DNA of 41,114 nt from JAVVVD01 sp964642795 (GTDB taxonomy: Bacteria > Bacillota > Clostridia > Christensenellales > CAG-138): NCBI GenBank assembly GCA_964642795.1, contig CAZXRQ010000007.1, positions 1 to 41,114 of the forward strand, read 5' to 3'. Under the pieces are notes generated by a model. That model saw only the letters and a list, made by a program, of their open reading frames with translations, was not told the origin of the DNA and searched no databases. This document shows, in pieces, positions 31,166-40,382 of the stretch (position 1 is the first letter of the stretch; each line of letters starts with the position of its first letter). A program made the translations under genes and the position numbers.

Positions 31166-31846
31166 TTAGATCGCTTCAAAACCGGTAAGGTCCATGGGCT
31201 TTACGCCGGGACGTATTATGAGCTTGGCTTCGGTAGCCGCCTGTATCTGGTCTATGGTGTACTCCGGGTTGAACTCTATAAGCTCTATGCCCTTATCCGT
31301 AAGCTCCATAACGCCCATCTCGGTGATTATCATATCCACGCAGTGCACGGCCGTAGCAGGCAGCTTGCACTTTTTAAGTATTTTGGGATTGCCCTTGGCG
31401 GTGTGCTCCATGGCGACTATAACCTTCTTTGCGCCCACGAGCAGATCCATCGCGCCGCCCATGCCGGGCATACGCTTGCCGGGGATTATCCAGTTGGCTA
31501 TCGTGCCTTCCTCGTCCACTTCAAGGCCGCCCAGCACCACGGCGTCAACATGGCCGCCGCGGATAAGCGCGAAGTTGGAGGCGGAATCCATGAATGCGCC
31601 GCCCTTGATTACGGTGGCGGGGAAGCCGCCCGCGTCCACTATATGCATAGCGTCGATATTGGTCTCGTCCGGGGTGGGGCCCTGGCCTACTATGCCAAGC
31701 TCCGCGTGGACGATTATCTCAACGCCCTCGGGAAGATAGCTGGTGCACAGCGTGGGCAGTCCCACGCCGAGGTTGACCACCATGCCGTCGGTAAATTCCT
31801 GCGCAGCGCGCTTTGCGATGAAGGGTTTGATATACTGCTTTTCCAT
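31166..31846 (-). CDS. atoA: 3-oxoacid (acetoacetate-type) CoA-transferase, subunit B
   Basis: This 226-residue class I CoA-transferase beta subunit opens with FIAKRAAQEFTDGMVVNLGV, GLPTLC and ends in a region with VHCVDMIITEMGVMEL, as in AtoA/ScoB. The catalytic glutamate region reads VHAELGIVGQGP, where most relatives have SENG; the glutamate is kept and Asn is replaced by Leu. Its ATG shares a base with the stop of subunit A. It acts with the A subunit and the thiolase. Confidence 0.9.
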   Translation of the reverse strand: MEKQYIKPFIAKRAAQEFTDGMVVNLGVGLPTLCTSYLPEGVEIIVHAELGIVGQGPTPDETNIDAMHIVDAGGFPATVIKGGAFMDSASNFALIRGGHVDAVVLGGLEVDEEGTIANWIIPGKRMPGMGGAMDLLVGAKKVIVAMEHTAKGNPKILKKCKLPATAVHCVDMIITEMGVMELTDKGIELIEFNPEYTIDQIQAATEAKLIIRPGVKPMDLTGFEAI

Positions 31847-32535
31847 TATTTTGCCTCCCTTACCACGATGTAGTGTACGAGCATACCCGGCGTAGCCACA
31901 TTCTCCGGCTCTATCTCGCCCACCTCTACCAGCTCCTCGGCCTCGACTATTACCAGATCCGCCGCAGTCGCCATCAGGGGGTTGAAGTTCCTTGCGCTGC
32001 CCTTATACCAGCAGTTGCCCATCTTGTCCACCTTATATGCGTTCAGCAGCGCAACATCCGCGCGCAGCGGCTTCATCACAAGATAATCGACGCCGTCGTA
32101 GTTGACCTTGCCACGAACCAACGGGCTGTCCTCCACCAGCGTGCCTATGCCGGTCGGGGTAATTACGCCGCCCAGACCCGCGCCGCCCGCGCGTATCATC
32201 TCTGCCAGGCTGCCCTGCGGCACCAGATCCACATGCAGCTTGCCCTCCGCCCAAAGCTGGGTAGCTTCGGGGTTAGTGCCCAAATGGCTGCCGGTATAGC
32301 CTACCATTTGCCCATTGTGGATTAGCTTTGCCCAGGAATAGTACTCATCCCCGTCAGGACCGTTCAGCTTGGACGAATCGTTGTGGATAGTGTGGAAATT
32401 GCCCTTGTCCGTCTTGGCCAGCTCATCGATAACCTGCAAGGCGCTTCCGCATCCCACGAAGCCGCCCATCATAATGGTGGCGCCATCGGGGATAAGTTCG
32501 GCGGCCTGCTTTGCCGTGATCACTTTGTTACGCAT
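31846..32535 (-). CDS. atoD: 3-oxoacid (acetoacetate-type) CoA-transferase, subunit A
   Basis: This 229-residue alpha subunit has the glycine-rich CoA-binding loop IMMGGFVGCGSALQVIDEL and the typical PQGSLAEMIRAGGAGLGGVI, with ALLNAYKVDKMGN later. The start is ATG 32535 after GGAGG; the frame extends to 32547 without a better site. First gene of the subunit A, subunit B, thiolase operon. Confidence 0.92.
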   Translation of the reverse strand: MRNKVITAKQAAELIPDGATIMMGGFVGCGSALQVIDELAKTDKGNFHTIHNDSSKLNGPDGDEYYSWAKLIHNGQMVGYTGSHLGTNPEATQLWAEGKLHVDLVPQGSLAEMIRAGGAGLGGVITPTGIGTLVEDSPLVRGKVNYDGVDYLVMKPLRADVALLNAYKVDKMGNCWYKGSARNFNPLMATAADLVIVEAEELVEVGEIEPENVATPGMLVHYIVVREAK

Positions 32536-32687
32536 AATTTCCTCCATGTATCTATATTATTAAAAACTTACCATATCTCAAGCATATCAGTTACATAATA
32601 CGAGCAGGCAAAAAACACCGCGGTCTGCTCACACAACTATTTTATTCCCAGAGTACGCCGCTGTCAAATATATTGCCGCGCAAAGCT

Positions 32688-33881
32688 TCAGCCGCAGTAG
32701 CTGCGCGCCATTTCCATATATGCGCGGGCGCAGACGAACAGCTCCGAAAGATCTATGTACTCCTCCTTGGAGTGGCAAAGCTCGATGTCGCCCGGCCCCC
32801 ATACTACCGTGGGGATATTGGCATAGCTGCCAAGCAGGCCGCCGTCCGTCCAGCAGGGGCAGCCCATGAGCGAGGCGTCCTTGCCCGTGGCCCTCAGTAC
32901 GCTTTCAGCACAGCCGCGCACCAGCGGGTCGTTCTTATCAGTCTCAAAGCCCTGATGCACGAAGCCGTCCTGCATTACGCTTGCTGGCATCACCGATAGC
33001 TCCGCTTCAAATTCCGCATCTTTGGCCGCAAGCCCGTCCAGTATGGCCTGCAGCTCGCCGGTCGCGCTCTGCCAGCTTTCGCTTGCGGGTAAAAACCGCC
33101 TGTCCAGCTGTATGCGGCACTTGCCCGCCACCGTAGAGGGCTGTGTGCCGCCGTTTATCACGGCGATATTCACCGTGGGCGAACCCAGCACCGGATGGCT
33201 GCGACGCCCAAGCGCGGGCACAAGCGTATCCCGTACCTCGTCTATAAACGCCGCGGCCTTCATTATAGCGTTGATACCCGCCGCCTGATTGCCGCCGTGT
33301 ACCGTGCGGCCATGGAAGTCTATCTGGTACCATTCAAGGCCCTTCTGGGCCACGGCTATATTATTCAAGCCCAGCGGCTCGCCCACTATAACGCCGTCTG
33401 CGCGATAGCCCCGCTTTATAAGATCAATGCAGCCGAGGCTGCCTCCCTCCTCGTCCGCGACGCCGGCAAATATCACGTCGCCGGCAAGCCTTGCGCTGCT
33501 GCGCTTCAAAGCGACCGCCGCGGCCATCATAGCGGCGAGCGGGCCTTTCATATCCGCCGTCCCCCGGCCGCGCATACGCCCGTTTTGGACCGTCGGGACA
33601 CAGGCGTCCTCCATATCGTAAGGCGGCACGGTATCCAAATGGCCGTTGAACATAAGCGTCCTGCCGCCGCCCGTCCCCTTTAGCCTGCCAAATACATTGG
33701 CGCGGCCGTTTTCCAGCGGATCCAGCCAGCTCTCTATTTCCTCCGCGTCAAACACGCTCTTTATATATGCCGCAACGCCGGCCTCCTGCGCCGGCACCCC
33801 CGGATATGACGGTATGCTGACAAGCTCCTTTACCCAGCCCGTCAGCTCCGCCTCGCTTACGGCAAAACTCTCCGCCACCAT
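32688..33881 (-). CDS. M20 family metallopeptidase (ArgE/DapE-like)
   Basis: This 397-residue protein has the M20 zinc ligands and catalytic residues MFNGHLDTVPPYD, GRGTADMKGPLAA and GVADEEGGSLGC. A dimerisation domain sits between about 180 and 290, and GCPCWTDGGLLGSY is near the C-terminal ligand. Such enzymes are aminoacylases, deacetylases or carboxypeptidases. ATG 33881 follows GGAGG. It stands alone upstream of the CoA-transferase operon (about 150 bp apart). Confidence 0.9.
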   Translation of the reverse strand: MVAESFAVSEAELTGWVKELVSIPSYPGVPAQEAGVAAYIKSVFDAEEIESWLDPLENGRANVFGRLKGTGGGRTLMFNGHLDTVPPYDMEDACVPTVQNGRMRGRGTADMKGPLAAMMAAAVALKRSSARLAGDVIFAGVADEEGGSLGCIDLIKRGYRADGVIVGEPLGLNNIAVAQKGLEWYQIDFHGRTVHGGNQAAGINAIMKAAAFIDEVRDTLVPALGRRSHPVLGSPTVNIAVINGGTQPSTVAGKCRIQLDRRFLPASESWQSATGELQAILDGLAAKDAEFEAELSVMPASVMQDGFVHQGFETDKNDPLVRGCAESVLRATGKDASLMGCPCWTDGGLLGSYANIPTVVWGPGDIELCHSKEEYIDLSELFVCARAYMEMARSYCG

Positions 33882-34006
33882 AAAACCTCCATAATTGGAA
33901 CGGCTGTTCCCTTTAACCTGCGCCGAAAATTTGACCTTAGTTATTATATCATACGGATGCGGTTATGGTATAATCGATATATCTCACACCCGTATGGAGC
34001 GTGCTT

Positions 34007-34219
34007 ATGGAATGGATCTATATAGTCATCGGCGCCGCCATACTCGCCATATATCTGCTGATTTACTTTATGCGCGTCAAGCGCTCCCGCAGAGTGGACG
34101 AGTATGTGCGCGAGCTTAGCAAAAAACCCGACAGCTCCCAAGAAGGCGGGCCGTCTATCCCCGGCGCTACGCGGGATATGCTCCAACAGGACAGCAAAAC
34201 CGGCGGGGAACAGCACTGA
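34007..34219 (+). CDS. Small single-span membrane protein
   Basis: This 70-residue protein has one N-terminal hydrophobic segment (about residues 4-22, IYIVIGAAILAIYLLIYFM) and a charged cytosolic tail. No family was recognised. ATG 34007 follows GGAG; a GTG at 34001 is an alternative. An extended -10 TGGTATAAT lies at 33964-33972. The gene converges on the ABC importer operon. Confidence 0.7.
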   Translation: MEWIYIVIGAAILAIYLLIYFMRVKRSRRVDEYVRELSKKPDSSQEGGPSIPGATRDMLQQDSKTGGEQH

Positions 34220-34245
34220 GCTATTCTCCGCCGGAGCTTATCGCG

Positions 34246-35643
34246 TCAGCCTAAATGGTGACAGGCCACAAGATGTCCCGGCGCTACCTCGGTATATTCC
34301 GGCGCGGTCTTTTTGCACTCCTCCGTAGCATGCGGGCAGCGGCTGTTGAACTTGCAGCCGGTTATCTCGCTTGCGGCGGAGGGTATATCCCCCTTGAGTA
34401 TCATGCGCTCGCCCTCGCGCGCCATGCCCGGTATCGGCATAACGTCCATCAGCGCCTTTGCGTACGGATGCCTGCAATCCTTGATTATCTGATCCGCGGT
34501 ACCTATCTCCATAATTTTCCCCAGATACATTATGGCTATCCTGTCGCTTATGAGCCAGGCAAGGCTCAAATCGTGCGTGATGAACAAAAACGCTATGTTC
34601 TGCTCTGTCTGCATCTTCTTCATCAGCTTGATTATACCCAGCCTTATGGATGCGTCTATCATGGATACCGGCTCGTCCGCCACTATGAAATCCGGCTCCA
34701 GTATCATGGAGGCGGCTATCGCCACGCGCTGACGCTGCCCGCCGGACAGCTCATAAGGGTAGCGGTAGAAGTAATCCCGCGCCGGCTGCAATCCCGCACG
34801 CTCCAGCGCCTGCTGCACCTTCTGCTCGCGTTCCTCAGGCGTGGTCACGCGGCCGTTCACCTCAAGCGGCTCCGCCACTATATCGATTATGTACTGGCGC
34901 GGATTAAGGCTCTGATACGGGTCCTGAAATATCATCTGGGCATGGCTTCTAAGCTCATGCTCAAACGGCGGCGTATAAAACCCGTGTGCCACCGCAAGCA
35001 CTATTGACGACGCCGCAAGCGCAAGCATTGCGCCGCCCATCCCCCAGCCCAGCTTCAGTGCGTCCCCAAGCGAAAGCGTTACAAGCAGCCCGCCGAGTAC
35101 GCCTATGCCGCAGGGAATGATTATGCCGGTGATCTTCTTTTTTACGGGTATGCACAGCGCCGCGGCTGCTATTGCGCAGATCAGCGGCAGCATTGCAAAT
35201 ACAGGTACGCCCGGCCCGAGACCGTAAGCCTCGCGCACAGCCGCCGGCGAAAACGCCAGCTCAAGGCAGCTTACAAGCGCCCCGTCGGCCTTGCTTACCG
35301 CCGCAGGCAGCAGCAGGAAGCACAGCGCCGCAATCAGAGCAAGCATCGCCGCCGCCAGCCGGCCGAATTTATGCCCTTTATCAGTTCCCAACACCTCGTC
35401 AACGCGCTCGCAGCCTATTTCGTTTCCCATGAACACCGTGCTGCCCGCGGTAGGATCGATTATACGCAGTATCGCCTTGCCGGTGGTGGTCTTGCCGGAG
35501 CCGGACTCGCCCACCAGCGAAAGTATCTCCCCCTTGTCCAGTGCGAAGGATATATCGTCCACAGCGCGGACGAATTGGTTCTTCTTGTGCTTTACGGGGA
35601 AGTACACCTTGAGGTTTTTGACCGTTAATATGCGTTCAGCCAT
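34246..35643 (-). CDS. Peptide-type ABC transporter ATPase (OppF/DppF-like) with membrane-spanning insertion
   Basis: This 465-residue ATPase has Walker A GESGSGKTT (45-53), Q-loop MIFQDP (Gln240), signature LSGGQRQR (299-306), Walker B FIVADEP (Asp323, Glu324) and H-loop His357. It ends with the oligopeptide C-terminal Cys-rich region CKFNSRCPHAT. Between residues about 77 and 231 is an insertion with four hydrophobic stretches (about 95-116, 148-166, 172-190, 200-220). Normal members of about 320 residues have only a short loop there. All catalytic motifs are intact, and reading frame, GC and codon use look uniform. It is the last gene of the importer operon and starts right after the preceding stop. 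Confidence 0.9.
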   Translation of the reverse strand: MAERILTVKNLKVYFPVKHKKNQFVRAVDDISFALDKGEILSLVGESGSGKTTTGKAILRIIDPTAGSTVFMGNEIGCERVDEVLGTDKGHKFGRLAAAMLALIAALCFLLLPAAVSKADGALVSCLELAFSPAAVREAYGLGPGVPVFAMLPLICAIAAAALCIPVKKKITGIIIPCGIGVLGGLLVTLSLGDALKLGWGMGGAMLALAASSIVLAVAHGFYTPPFEHELRSHAQMIFQDPYQSLNPRQYIIDIVAEPLEVNGRVTTPEEREQKVQQALERAGLQPARDYFYRYPYELSGGQRQRVAIAASMILEPDFIVADEPVSMIDASIRLGIIKLMKKMQTEQNIAFLFITHDLSLAWLISDRIAIMYLGKIMEIGTADQIIKDCRHPYAKALMDVMPIPGMAREGERMILKGDIPSAASEITGCKFNSRCPHATEECKKTAPEYTEVAPGHLVACHHLG

Positions 35644-36615
35644 TTAGTTCTTCCCCTCCTTTCCGTCCAGCAGATGGCACGCCACCATGTGCCCGCCGCC
35701 GATGTCCTTTGGCTCCGGCAGGCTGGCCCTGCAGATATCCATGCACTTATCGCAGCGTGGATGGAACAGGCAGCCCGAGGGCGGCTCGATGAGTATCGGC
35801 GGATAGCCGGGTATGCCGTCGGGTATGAGCTTCTCCCTTCCCACGTTTGGGAAGCAGCCTATAAGCCTGAGCGTATACGGATGTGCGGCGCGTTTGAATA
35901 TATCGTCCACGGTGCCCAACTCCATTATCTTGCCGGCGTACATCACAGCAATATGCGTGCAGGTCTCAGCCAGTATGGCAAGATCGTGGGTGATTATTAT
36001 CATGCCCATGTTGCGCTCGCGCCGCAGCCGCTCAAGCAGGTTGAGTATCTGCGCCTGCACCATTACGTCCAGCGCGGTGGTAGGCTCGTCGCCTATTATC
36101 AGCTTGGGATCGCACGCCAGCGCCATGGCTATCATCGCGCGCTGCTTCATGCCGCCGGAAAATTCATGCGGGTAGCGGCTCACGCGGTCGCGCGGCACCT
36201 CCACGAGCTCCAGCAGATCGCCCGCGCGCTTCATGGCCTCCGCTTTGCTAACGCCCTCGTGCAACACTATGGCCTCGGCTATCTGCCAGCCCACGGTCTT
36301 TACGGGGTTCATGGCGTTCATCGCGCCCTGAAATATTATGGAAACGTCCTTCCAGCGGCGCTTGCGTATCTCCTCATCGGATAATGGCGCCATATCCACG
36401 CCCTCGAGCAGTATCTGCCCGCCCTTGATATAGCCCTCCTTTGGGAGCAGCTTGCATATGGAAAGCGCGCTCGTGGTCTTGCCGCAGCCGGATTCCCCAA
36501 CCATGCCAAGGCACTCGCCGTAATCCACCGTAAAGGATACGCCGTCCACCGCCTTTAATTCGCCCTTGGAAATGTGGAACCACGTTTGCAGGTTTTTAAC
36601 TTCAAGCAGCTTCAT
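35644..36615 (-). CDS. Peptide-type ABC transporter ATPase (OppD/DppD-like)
   Basis: This 323-residue ATPase has Walker A GESGCGKTTS, Q-loop SIIFQGAMNAMNP, signature SGGMKQRAMIAMAL, Walker B LIIGDEPTTALD, H-loop THD and the C-terminal family region CLFHPRCDKCMDICR. The glycine in FQG where FQD is usual in OppF matches OppD-type proteins. It has normal length, in contrast to its partner at 34246. ATG 36615 follows GAGGTGAGCGC. Confidence 0.95.
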   Translation of the reverse strand: MKLLEVKNLQTWFHISKGELKAVDGVSFTVDYGECLGMVGESGCGKTTSALSICKLLPKEGYIKGGQILLEGVDMAPLSDEEIRKRRWKDVSIIFQGAMNAMNPVKTVGWQIAEAIVLHEGVSKAEAMKRAGDLLELVEVPRDRVSRYPHEFSGGMKQRAMIAMALACDPKLIIGDEPTTALDVMVQAQILNLLERLRRERNMGMIIITHDLAILAETCTHIAVMYAGKIMELGTVDDIFKRAAHPYTLRLIGCFPNVGREKLIPDGIPGYPPILIEPPSGCLFHPRCDKCMDICRASLPEPKDIGGGHMVACHLLDGKEGKN

Positions 36616-36619
36616 GCGC

Positions 36620-37522
36620 TCACCTCCCCCTCAGCTTGGGGTTGAGTATCTCGTCGAAGGCATAGCCCATCAGCGTGAATCCCAACGCCACAAGTATTAC
36701 GCACACGCCGGGCAGTATGAAGTACCACCACGCGCCGGAGGTCATAGCCCCGGTGGCGTAAGCGTCGCTCAGCATCATGCCCCAGCTTGGCTTGGTAGGA
36801 TCGCCAAGGCCAAGGAAGGACAGCGAGGTCTCGGTAAGTATTGAGCCTGATATGATAAGTATGGTCTCGGAAAATACCAGCGGGAACACGTTGGGCAGTA
36901 TGTGGCGGAACATTATGTGCGATTTGCTCGCGCCCACGGACACCGTGCGCTCGACATACTGCTGCTCCTTTACCGAAAGCGTCTGCGCGCGGATTATTCG
37001 CGCCGTGCCCGACCAGCCGGTAAGACCTATTACCAGTATTATGTTCCAGATGCTGTTTCCCAGTATGGCCGCAAGCACCATGCAAAACGGCAGCCATGGC
37101 AGCACGAGGAAAAAATCCGTTATACGCATCAGCACATTATCCACCGCGCCGCCCGAATAGCCCGATACGATGCCTATAAGCGTACCCAGCACCATGGATA
37201 TCACAGTGGCCACTATGCCGACAAACAGCGATACCCTTGCGCCGCTCATCAGATTGGCCAGCACGTCGCGGCCAAGGTTATCCGTCCCCAGCGGGTGCTC
37301 CCATGACGGCGGGTTGAATATCTCGTCGCGGGAGGTGGCTATGTCGGTGGTCTTAAACGGCATTATCATGGGACCGAATATTGCCATCAGTATGAAAAAC
37401 AGTATTATTACTACGCCTATTGCAGCCATCTTATTATCGAATACCTGCTTGATGAACTGCTTTGTCTTTTTGCGGCGAAGCGTGCGTTTAAGCGTTTTTA
37501 TGCTGTTTGTTTCGTTGCTCAT
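36620..37522 (-). CDS. Peptide-type ABC transporter permease (OppC/DppC-like)
   Basis: This 300-residue permease has a long charged N-terminus, then about six hydrophobic segments. HPLGTDNLGRDVLANLMSGA is the OppC hallmark, and the EAA loop is YVERTVSVGASKSHIMFRHI. ATG 37522 follows GAGGAGG. The last stretch AFDEILNPKLRGR is typical. It forms the membrane channel with the permease at 37535. Confidence 0.95.
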   Translation of the reverse strand: MSNETNSIKTLKRTLRRKKTKQFIKQVFDNKMAAIGVVIILFFILMAIFGPMIMPFKTTDIATSRDEIFNPPSWEHPLGTDNLGRDVLANLMSGARVSLFVGIVATVISMVLGTLIGIVSGYSGGAVDNVLMRITDFFLVLPWLPFCMVLAAILGNSIWNIILVIGLTGWSGTARIIRAQTLSVKEQQYVERTVSVGASKSHIMFRHILPNVFPLVFSETILIISGSILTETSLSFLGLGDPTKPSWGMMLSDAYATGAMTSGAWWYFILPGVCVILVALGFTLMGYAFDEILNPKLRGR

Positions 37523-37534
37523 ATGCACACCTCC

Positions 37535-38506
37535 TCAACCCTTCACTCGCGGATCGATGAACTCATAGAGAATATCCGTTATAAGGTTTGCCAGTATCTC
37601 GGCCACCGTGGTTATAACGAAGCAGCCTTGAAGCAGCGGATAGTCCCTTTTAAGCAGTGCTTCATACATGAGCTTGCCAAGCCCCTGCCAGCTGAAAAGC
37701 GTTTCAAGCTGTATGGCGCCTCCGAGTATGGCGGACAGGTTCATGGCGATTATCGTTACCATCGGCAGCATGGCGTTGGGCATGGCGTGCTTCATCAGCA
37801 CATAGCGGTTTGAAAAGCCCTTGGCCTTGGCGGTGGTTATATAATCCTCGGTAAGCACGTCTATCATGGTGCTGCGCATGGTTATGGAATACGCGCCTAT
37901 CATGGCAAATCCCATACACAGCATTGGCAGCACAAGATGCTTCAAATAATCCTTGATGTGCAGCCAGCCCGTATACGCGGTGCCCGCGGTGGTTATTCCG
38001 CCCGTAGGGAACCAGTGCAGGCCCACGCAGAATATAAATATCAACACCATCGCAAACCAGAACGTAGGCATGGAGTACAGCACAAGCGACGCGGATAAAA
38101 GCCCCGTATCCGTGGGCTTGCCCCGCTTCCATGCGCACACCACGCCTATTAGAATTCCCAGTACGATAGCGACTATTTCCGCACAGAGCAGGAGTATCAC
38201 GGTATTGGGGATGCGTCCCCCTATTATGGCTATTACCGACTGACTGCCGTCATAGGTGTTGAACGCGGAACCGAAATTTCCGGTACACAGATCTCCGAAA
38301 TATATGAGAAATTGCGTAAGCAGGGGTTTATCCAGTCCGGCGTTTTCTATAAGACGCTGCTTGACCTCCTCGGCCGTGGTGCTTTTTGCGATTATGGTGT
38401 TAACGTCGCCCGGCATTATCCGAAAAAGGAAAAAGTTGAAGGCGATCACGAATACTATTGTAAGCGCCGCAAACAAAAGCTTTTTGCATATCCGTTTACC
38501 CAACAC
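37535..38506 (-). CDS. Peptide-type ABC transporter permease (OppB/DppB-like)
   Basis: This permease of about 323 residues has the OppB N-terminal membrane segment, the motif RIMPGDVNTI, and the EAA loop DYITTAKAKGFSNRYVLMKH. It ends in YEFIDPRVKG. The start is uncertain: GTG 38506 (AAGGAGG, 5-nt spacing) or TTG 38503 (8-nt spacing); the GTG at 38512 lies within the ribosome-binding site. First permease after the binding-protein gene. Confidence 0.93.
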   Translation of the reverse strand: MLGKRICKKLLFAALTIVFVIAFNFFLFRIMPGDVNTIIAKSTTAEEVKQRLIENAGLDKPLLTQFLIYFGDLCTGNFGSAFNTYDGSQSVIAIIGGRIPNTVILLLCAEIVAIVLGILIGVVCAWKRGKPTDTGLLSASLVLYSMPTFWFAMVLIFIFCVGLHWFPTGGITTAGTAYTGWLHIKDYLKHLVLPMLCMGFAMIGAYSITMRSTMIDVLTEDYITTAKAKGFSNRYVLMKHAMPNAMLPMVTIIAMNLSAILGGAIQLETLFSWQGLGKLMYEALLKRDYPLLQGCFVITTVAEILANLITDILYEFIDPRVKG

Positions 38507-38540
38507 CGTCACCTCCTTGGTAAAAGAGTAGAAAAGACAT

Positions 38541-38570
38541 GCGCGCCATAGCGTTACCGCTATGGCGCGC
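38541..38570 (-). other. Perfect hairpin between binding-protein and permease genes
   Basis: GCGCGCCATAGCG/CGCTATGGCGCGC is a 13-bp perfect stem with a TTAC loop, 11 bp after the binding-protein stop. No U-run follows directly. Such hairpins often protect the upstream mRNA or partially terminate, so that binding protein is made in excess over the permease genes. Confidence 0.8.
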
Positions 38571-38581
38571 GACGCATTTGC

Positions 38582-40180
38582 TTATGCAGCGGGCGCTACG
38601 TTGACGTAGGTATTTACGGTTTCGTTGCCGAACAGGCCGTTTTCGCCTTCGACAAACCCGGTCCAGCTGGCGCTGTTTATCGCCTGCACGGACTCGTCAT
38701 AGCAGATGACGGTATACGGGCAATCCGCGTACAGTATCTCCTGGCACTGCATTATGTAGTCATAGCGCTCCGCCTCGTCCACGGTGCCGTATGCGTTTGC
38801 ATACATCGCATCGAAGTCCGGATTGGAATACGCTACGCCCGAATAGCCCATGGTCTCCCAATCCTGGAATATACACATTATGAACGCGGGATCAGCGTCG
38901 CCGCCCCAGCCGTCCAGGGTCATCTGCCAGTCAGGGTTGCCGTCGTAGCAGGTATCCCACATGGTGACCTTTTCTATTGCATTCCAGGTTATCTCTATGC
39001 CGGCCTCTGCGCAGTTGGTTATCATCATATTGACGACAGCGGACTGCCAGGAGCTGCGCTCCGCAGCGGTGATAAGCTCGAAGCTGAGCGGCGTTCCTTC
39101 CTTTTCGCGGATGCCGTCGCCGTCGGTATCAAGATAGCCCGCCTCATCCAGCAAGGCGTTTGCCGCATCCGTGCTGAACGCACGCAGCGCAGCCGCCGCC
39201 GGCTCATATACGAAGCCCTCGTTATTGACCAGGCCGTAGCCGGCCTCGGCCAGTCCGCCGTAACCCATCTCAACTGCGGATTCGCGGTCGAAGCAGTAGT
39301 CTATTGCATAACGGATGATTTGATCCGCCATCATGGGATCCAGCAGGTTATAGCCGAGATATTCAAAGCCAAAGCCCTCGAACACGTCCACGTATATGCC
39401 GTCCTGCGCAGAAAGCGTATCGTACTGGGTCTTATCCAGCGCGTAGCAGGCGTCCACCTCGCCAAGCATAAGCGCCTGCGCTGCGGAATCGTAGTTGTCG
39501 TACGGCGCGAACACCAGCACATCTACGTTGGCCTGCTGGCCCCAATACTCGGTATTCTTCAAAAAAGCCACGTTGCCGTTTACGCTGCGCTCCGCGTTGT
39601 AGATGAACGGGCCGGAGCCTACCAGCTCGGTGGGTTCATAGCTGAATACATCCTCCTGGGCAGACCAGATATGCTCGGGCAGTATGGGGATTATCTGGTA
39701 CAGCATATCCGGCTTGGCATACTCGCAGTTGAATACCACGGTGAAATCATCCGGGCACTCAATGGAGGTAAATCCGCTTGCATGGGTGGAATACATATAG
39801 CTGTCGATAGCGTTTTCGTATGTCCACTGTACATCCGCGCTGGTTACCTGCTCGCCATCGGTAAAGTAGGCGTCGTCGCGCAGATGGAACGTCCATACGG
39901 TGCCATCGTCGCTTACCTCCCAGCTCTCCGCAAGGCGCGGGATGGCGTTGAACTCCGAATCGTATGCAATAAGCGAGTCATAGCAGAAGTTAAGGAAGTC
40001 ATACACCATGCTGGACTCGGTGGAGAAGAAATTGAGCGTATCATAGCCGCCGGCTATGGCGACTGTAAATATGATCTCCCCGCCTTCAGTCGCAGCATCC
40101 TGTCCGCCGCCGGAGCATGCAGCCAACGACAGCAGCATAGCCACAACAGCCATCAGGGCAACGAGTTTCTTGATCTTCAT
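38582..40180 (-). CDS. Peptide-type ABC transporter substrate-binding lipoprotein
   Basis: This 532-residue lipoprotein has a signal peptide with lipobox LAAC (Cys22). The SBP_bac_5 fold shows FHLRDDAYFTDGEQVTSADV, ELVGSGPFIYN and ALDKTQYDTL. It probably captures peptides or a related solute outside the cell; specificity is not evident. I chose ATG 40180, with AAAGGAACT upstream, over earlier in-frame starts to 40258 that lack a ribosome-binding site. It is followed by permease and ATPase genes in the order of opp/dpp operons. Confidence 0.94.
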   Translation of the reverse strand: MKIKKLVALMAVVAMLLSLAACSGGGQDAATEGGEIIFTVAIAGGYDTLNFFSTESSMVYDFLNFCYDSLIAYDSEFNAIPRLAESWEVSDDGTVWTFHLRDDAYFTDGEQVTSADVQWTYENAIDSYMYSTHASGFTSIECPDDFTVVFNCEYAKPDMLYQIIPILPEHIWSAQEDVFSYEPTELVGSGPFIYNAERSVNGNVAFLKNTEYWGQQANVDVLVFAPYDNYDSAAQALMLGEVDACYALDKTQYDTLSAQDGIYVDVFEGFGFEYLGYNLLDPMMADQIIRYAIDYCFDRESAVEMGYGGLAEAGYGLVNNEGFVYEPAAAALRAFSTDAANALLDEAGYLDTDGDGIREKEGTPLSFELITAAERSSWQSAVVNMMITNCAEAGIEITWNAIEKVTMWDTCYDGNPDWQMTLDGWGGDADPAFIMCIFQDWETMGYSGVAYSNPDFDAMYANAYGTVDEAERYDYIMQCQEILYADCPYTVICYDESVQAINSASWTGFVEGENGLFGNETVNTYVNVAPAA

Positions 40181-40328
40181 TTCTTTAGTTCCTTTCATTG
40201 TTTGTCTTTTTTGATTTGACGCATAACTGTACATATTTGTGTATTTATATGTTACCATTTAATTCGTCATAAGTAGAATTGTATATTTTTGTGTGGGTAT
40301 AGAAAAAAACTATGTCAAGAGTGCAAAT

Positions 40329-40357
40329 GCGGGGCTGCCCATAAGGAGCAGCCCCGC
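40329..40357 (-). terminator. Hairpin downstream of groL
   Basis: A 10-bp perfect stem GCGGGGCTGC/GCAGCCCCGC with a 9-nt loop lies 26 bp after the groL stop. The downstream tract ATTTGCACTCTT is only moderately T-rich, so this is a likely but imperfect terminator. Confidence 0.65.
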
Positions 40358-40382
40358 AAGGATAGCTTGTGTTATTTCTTCA

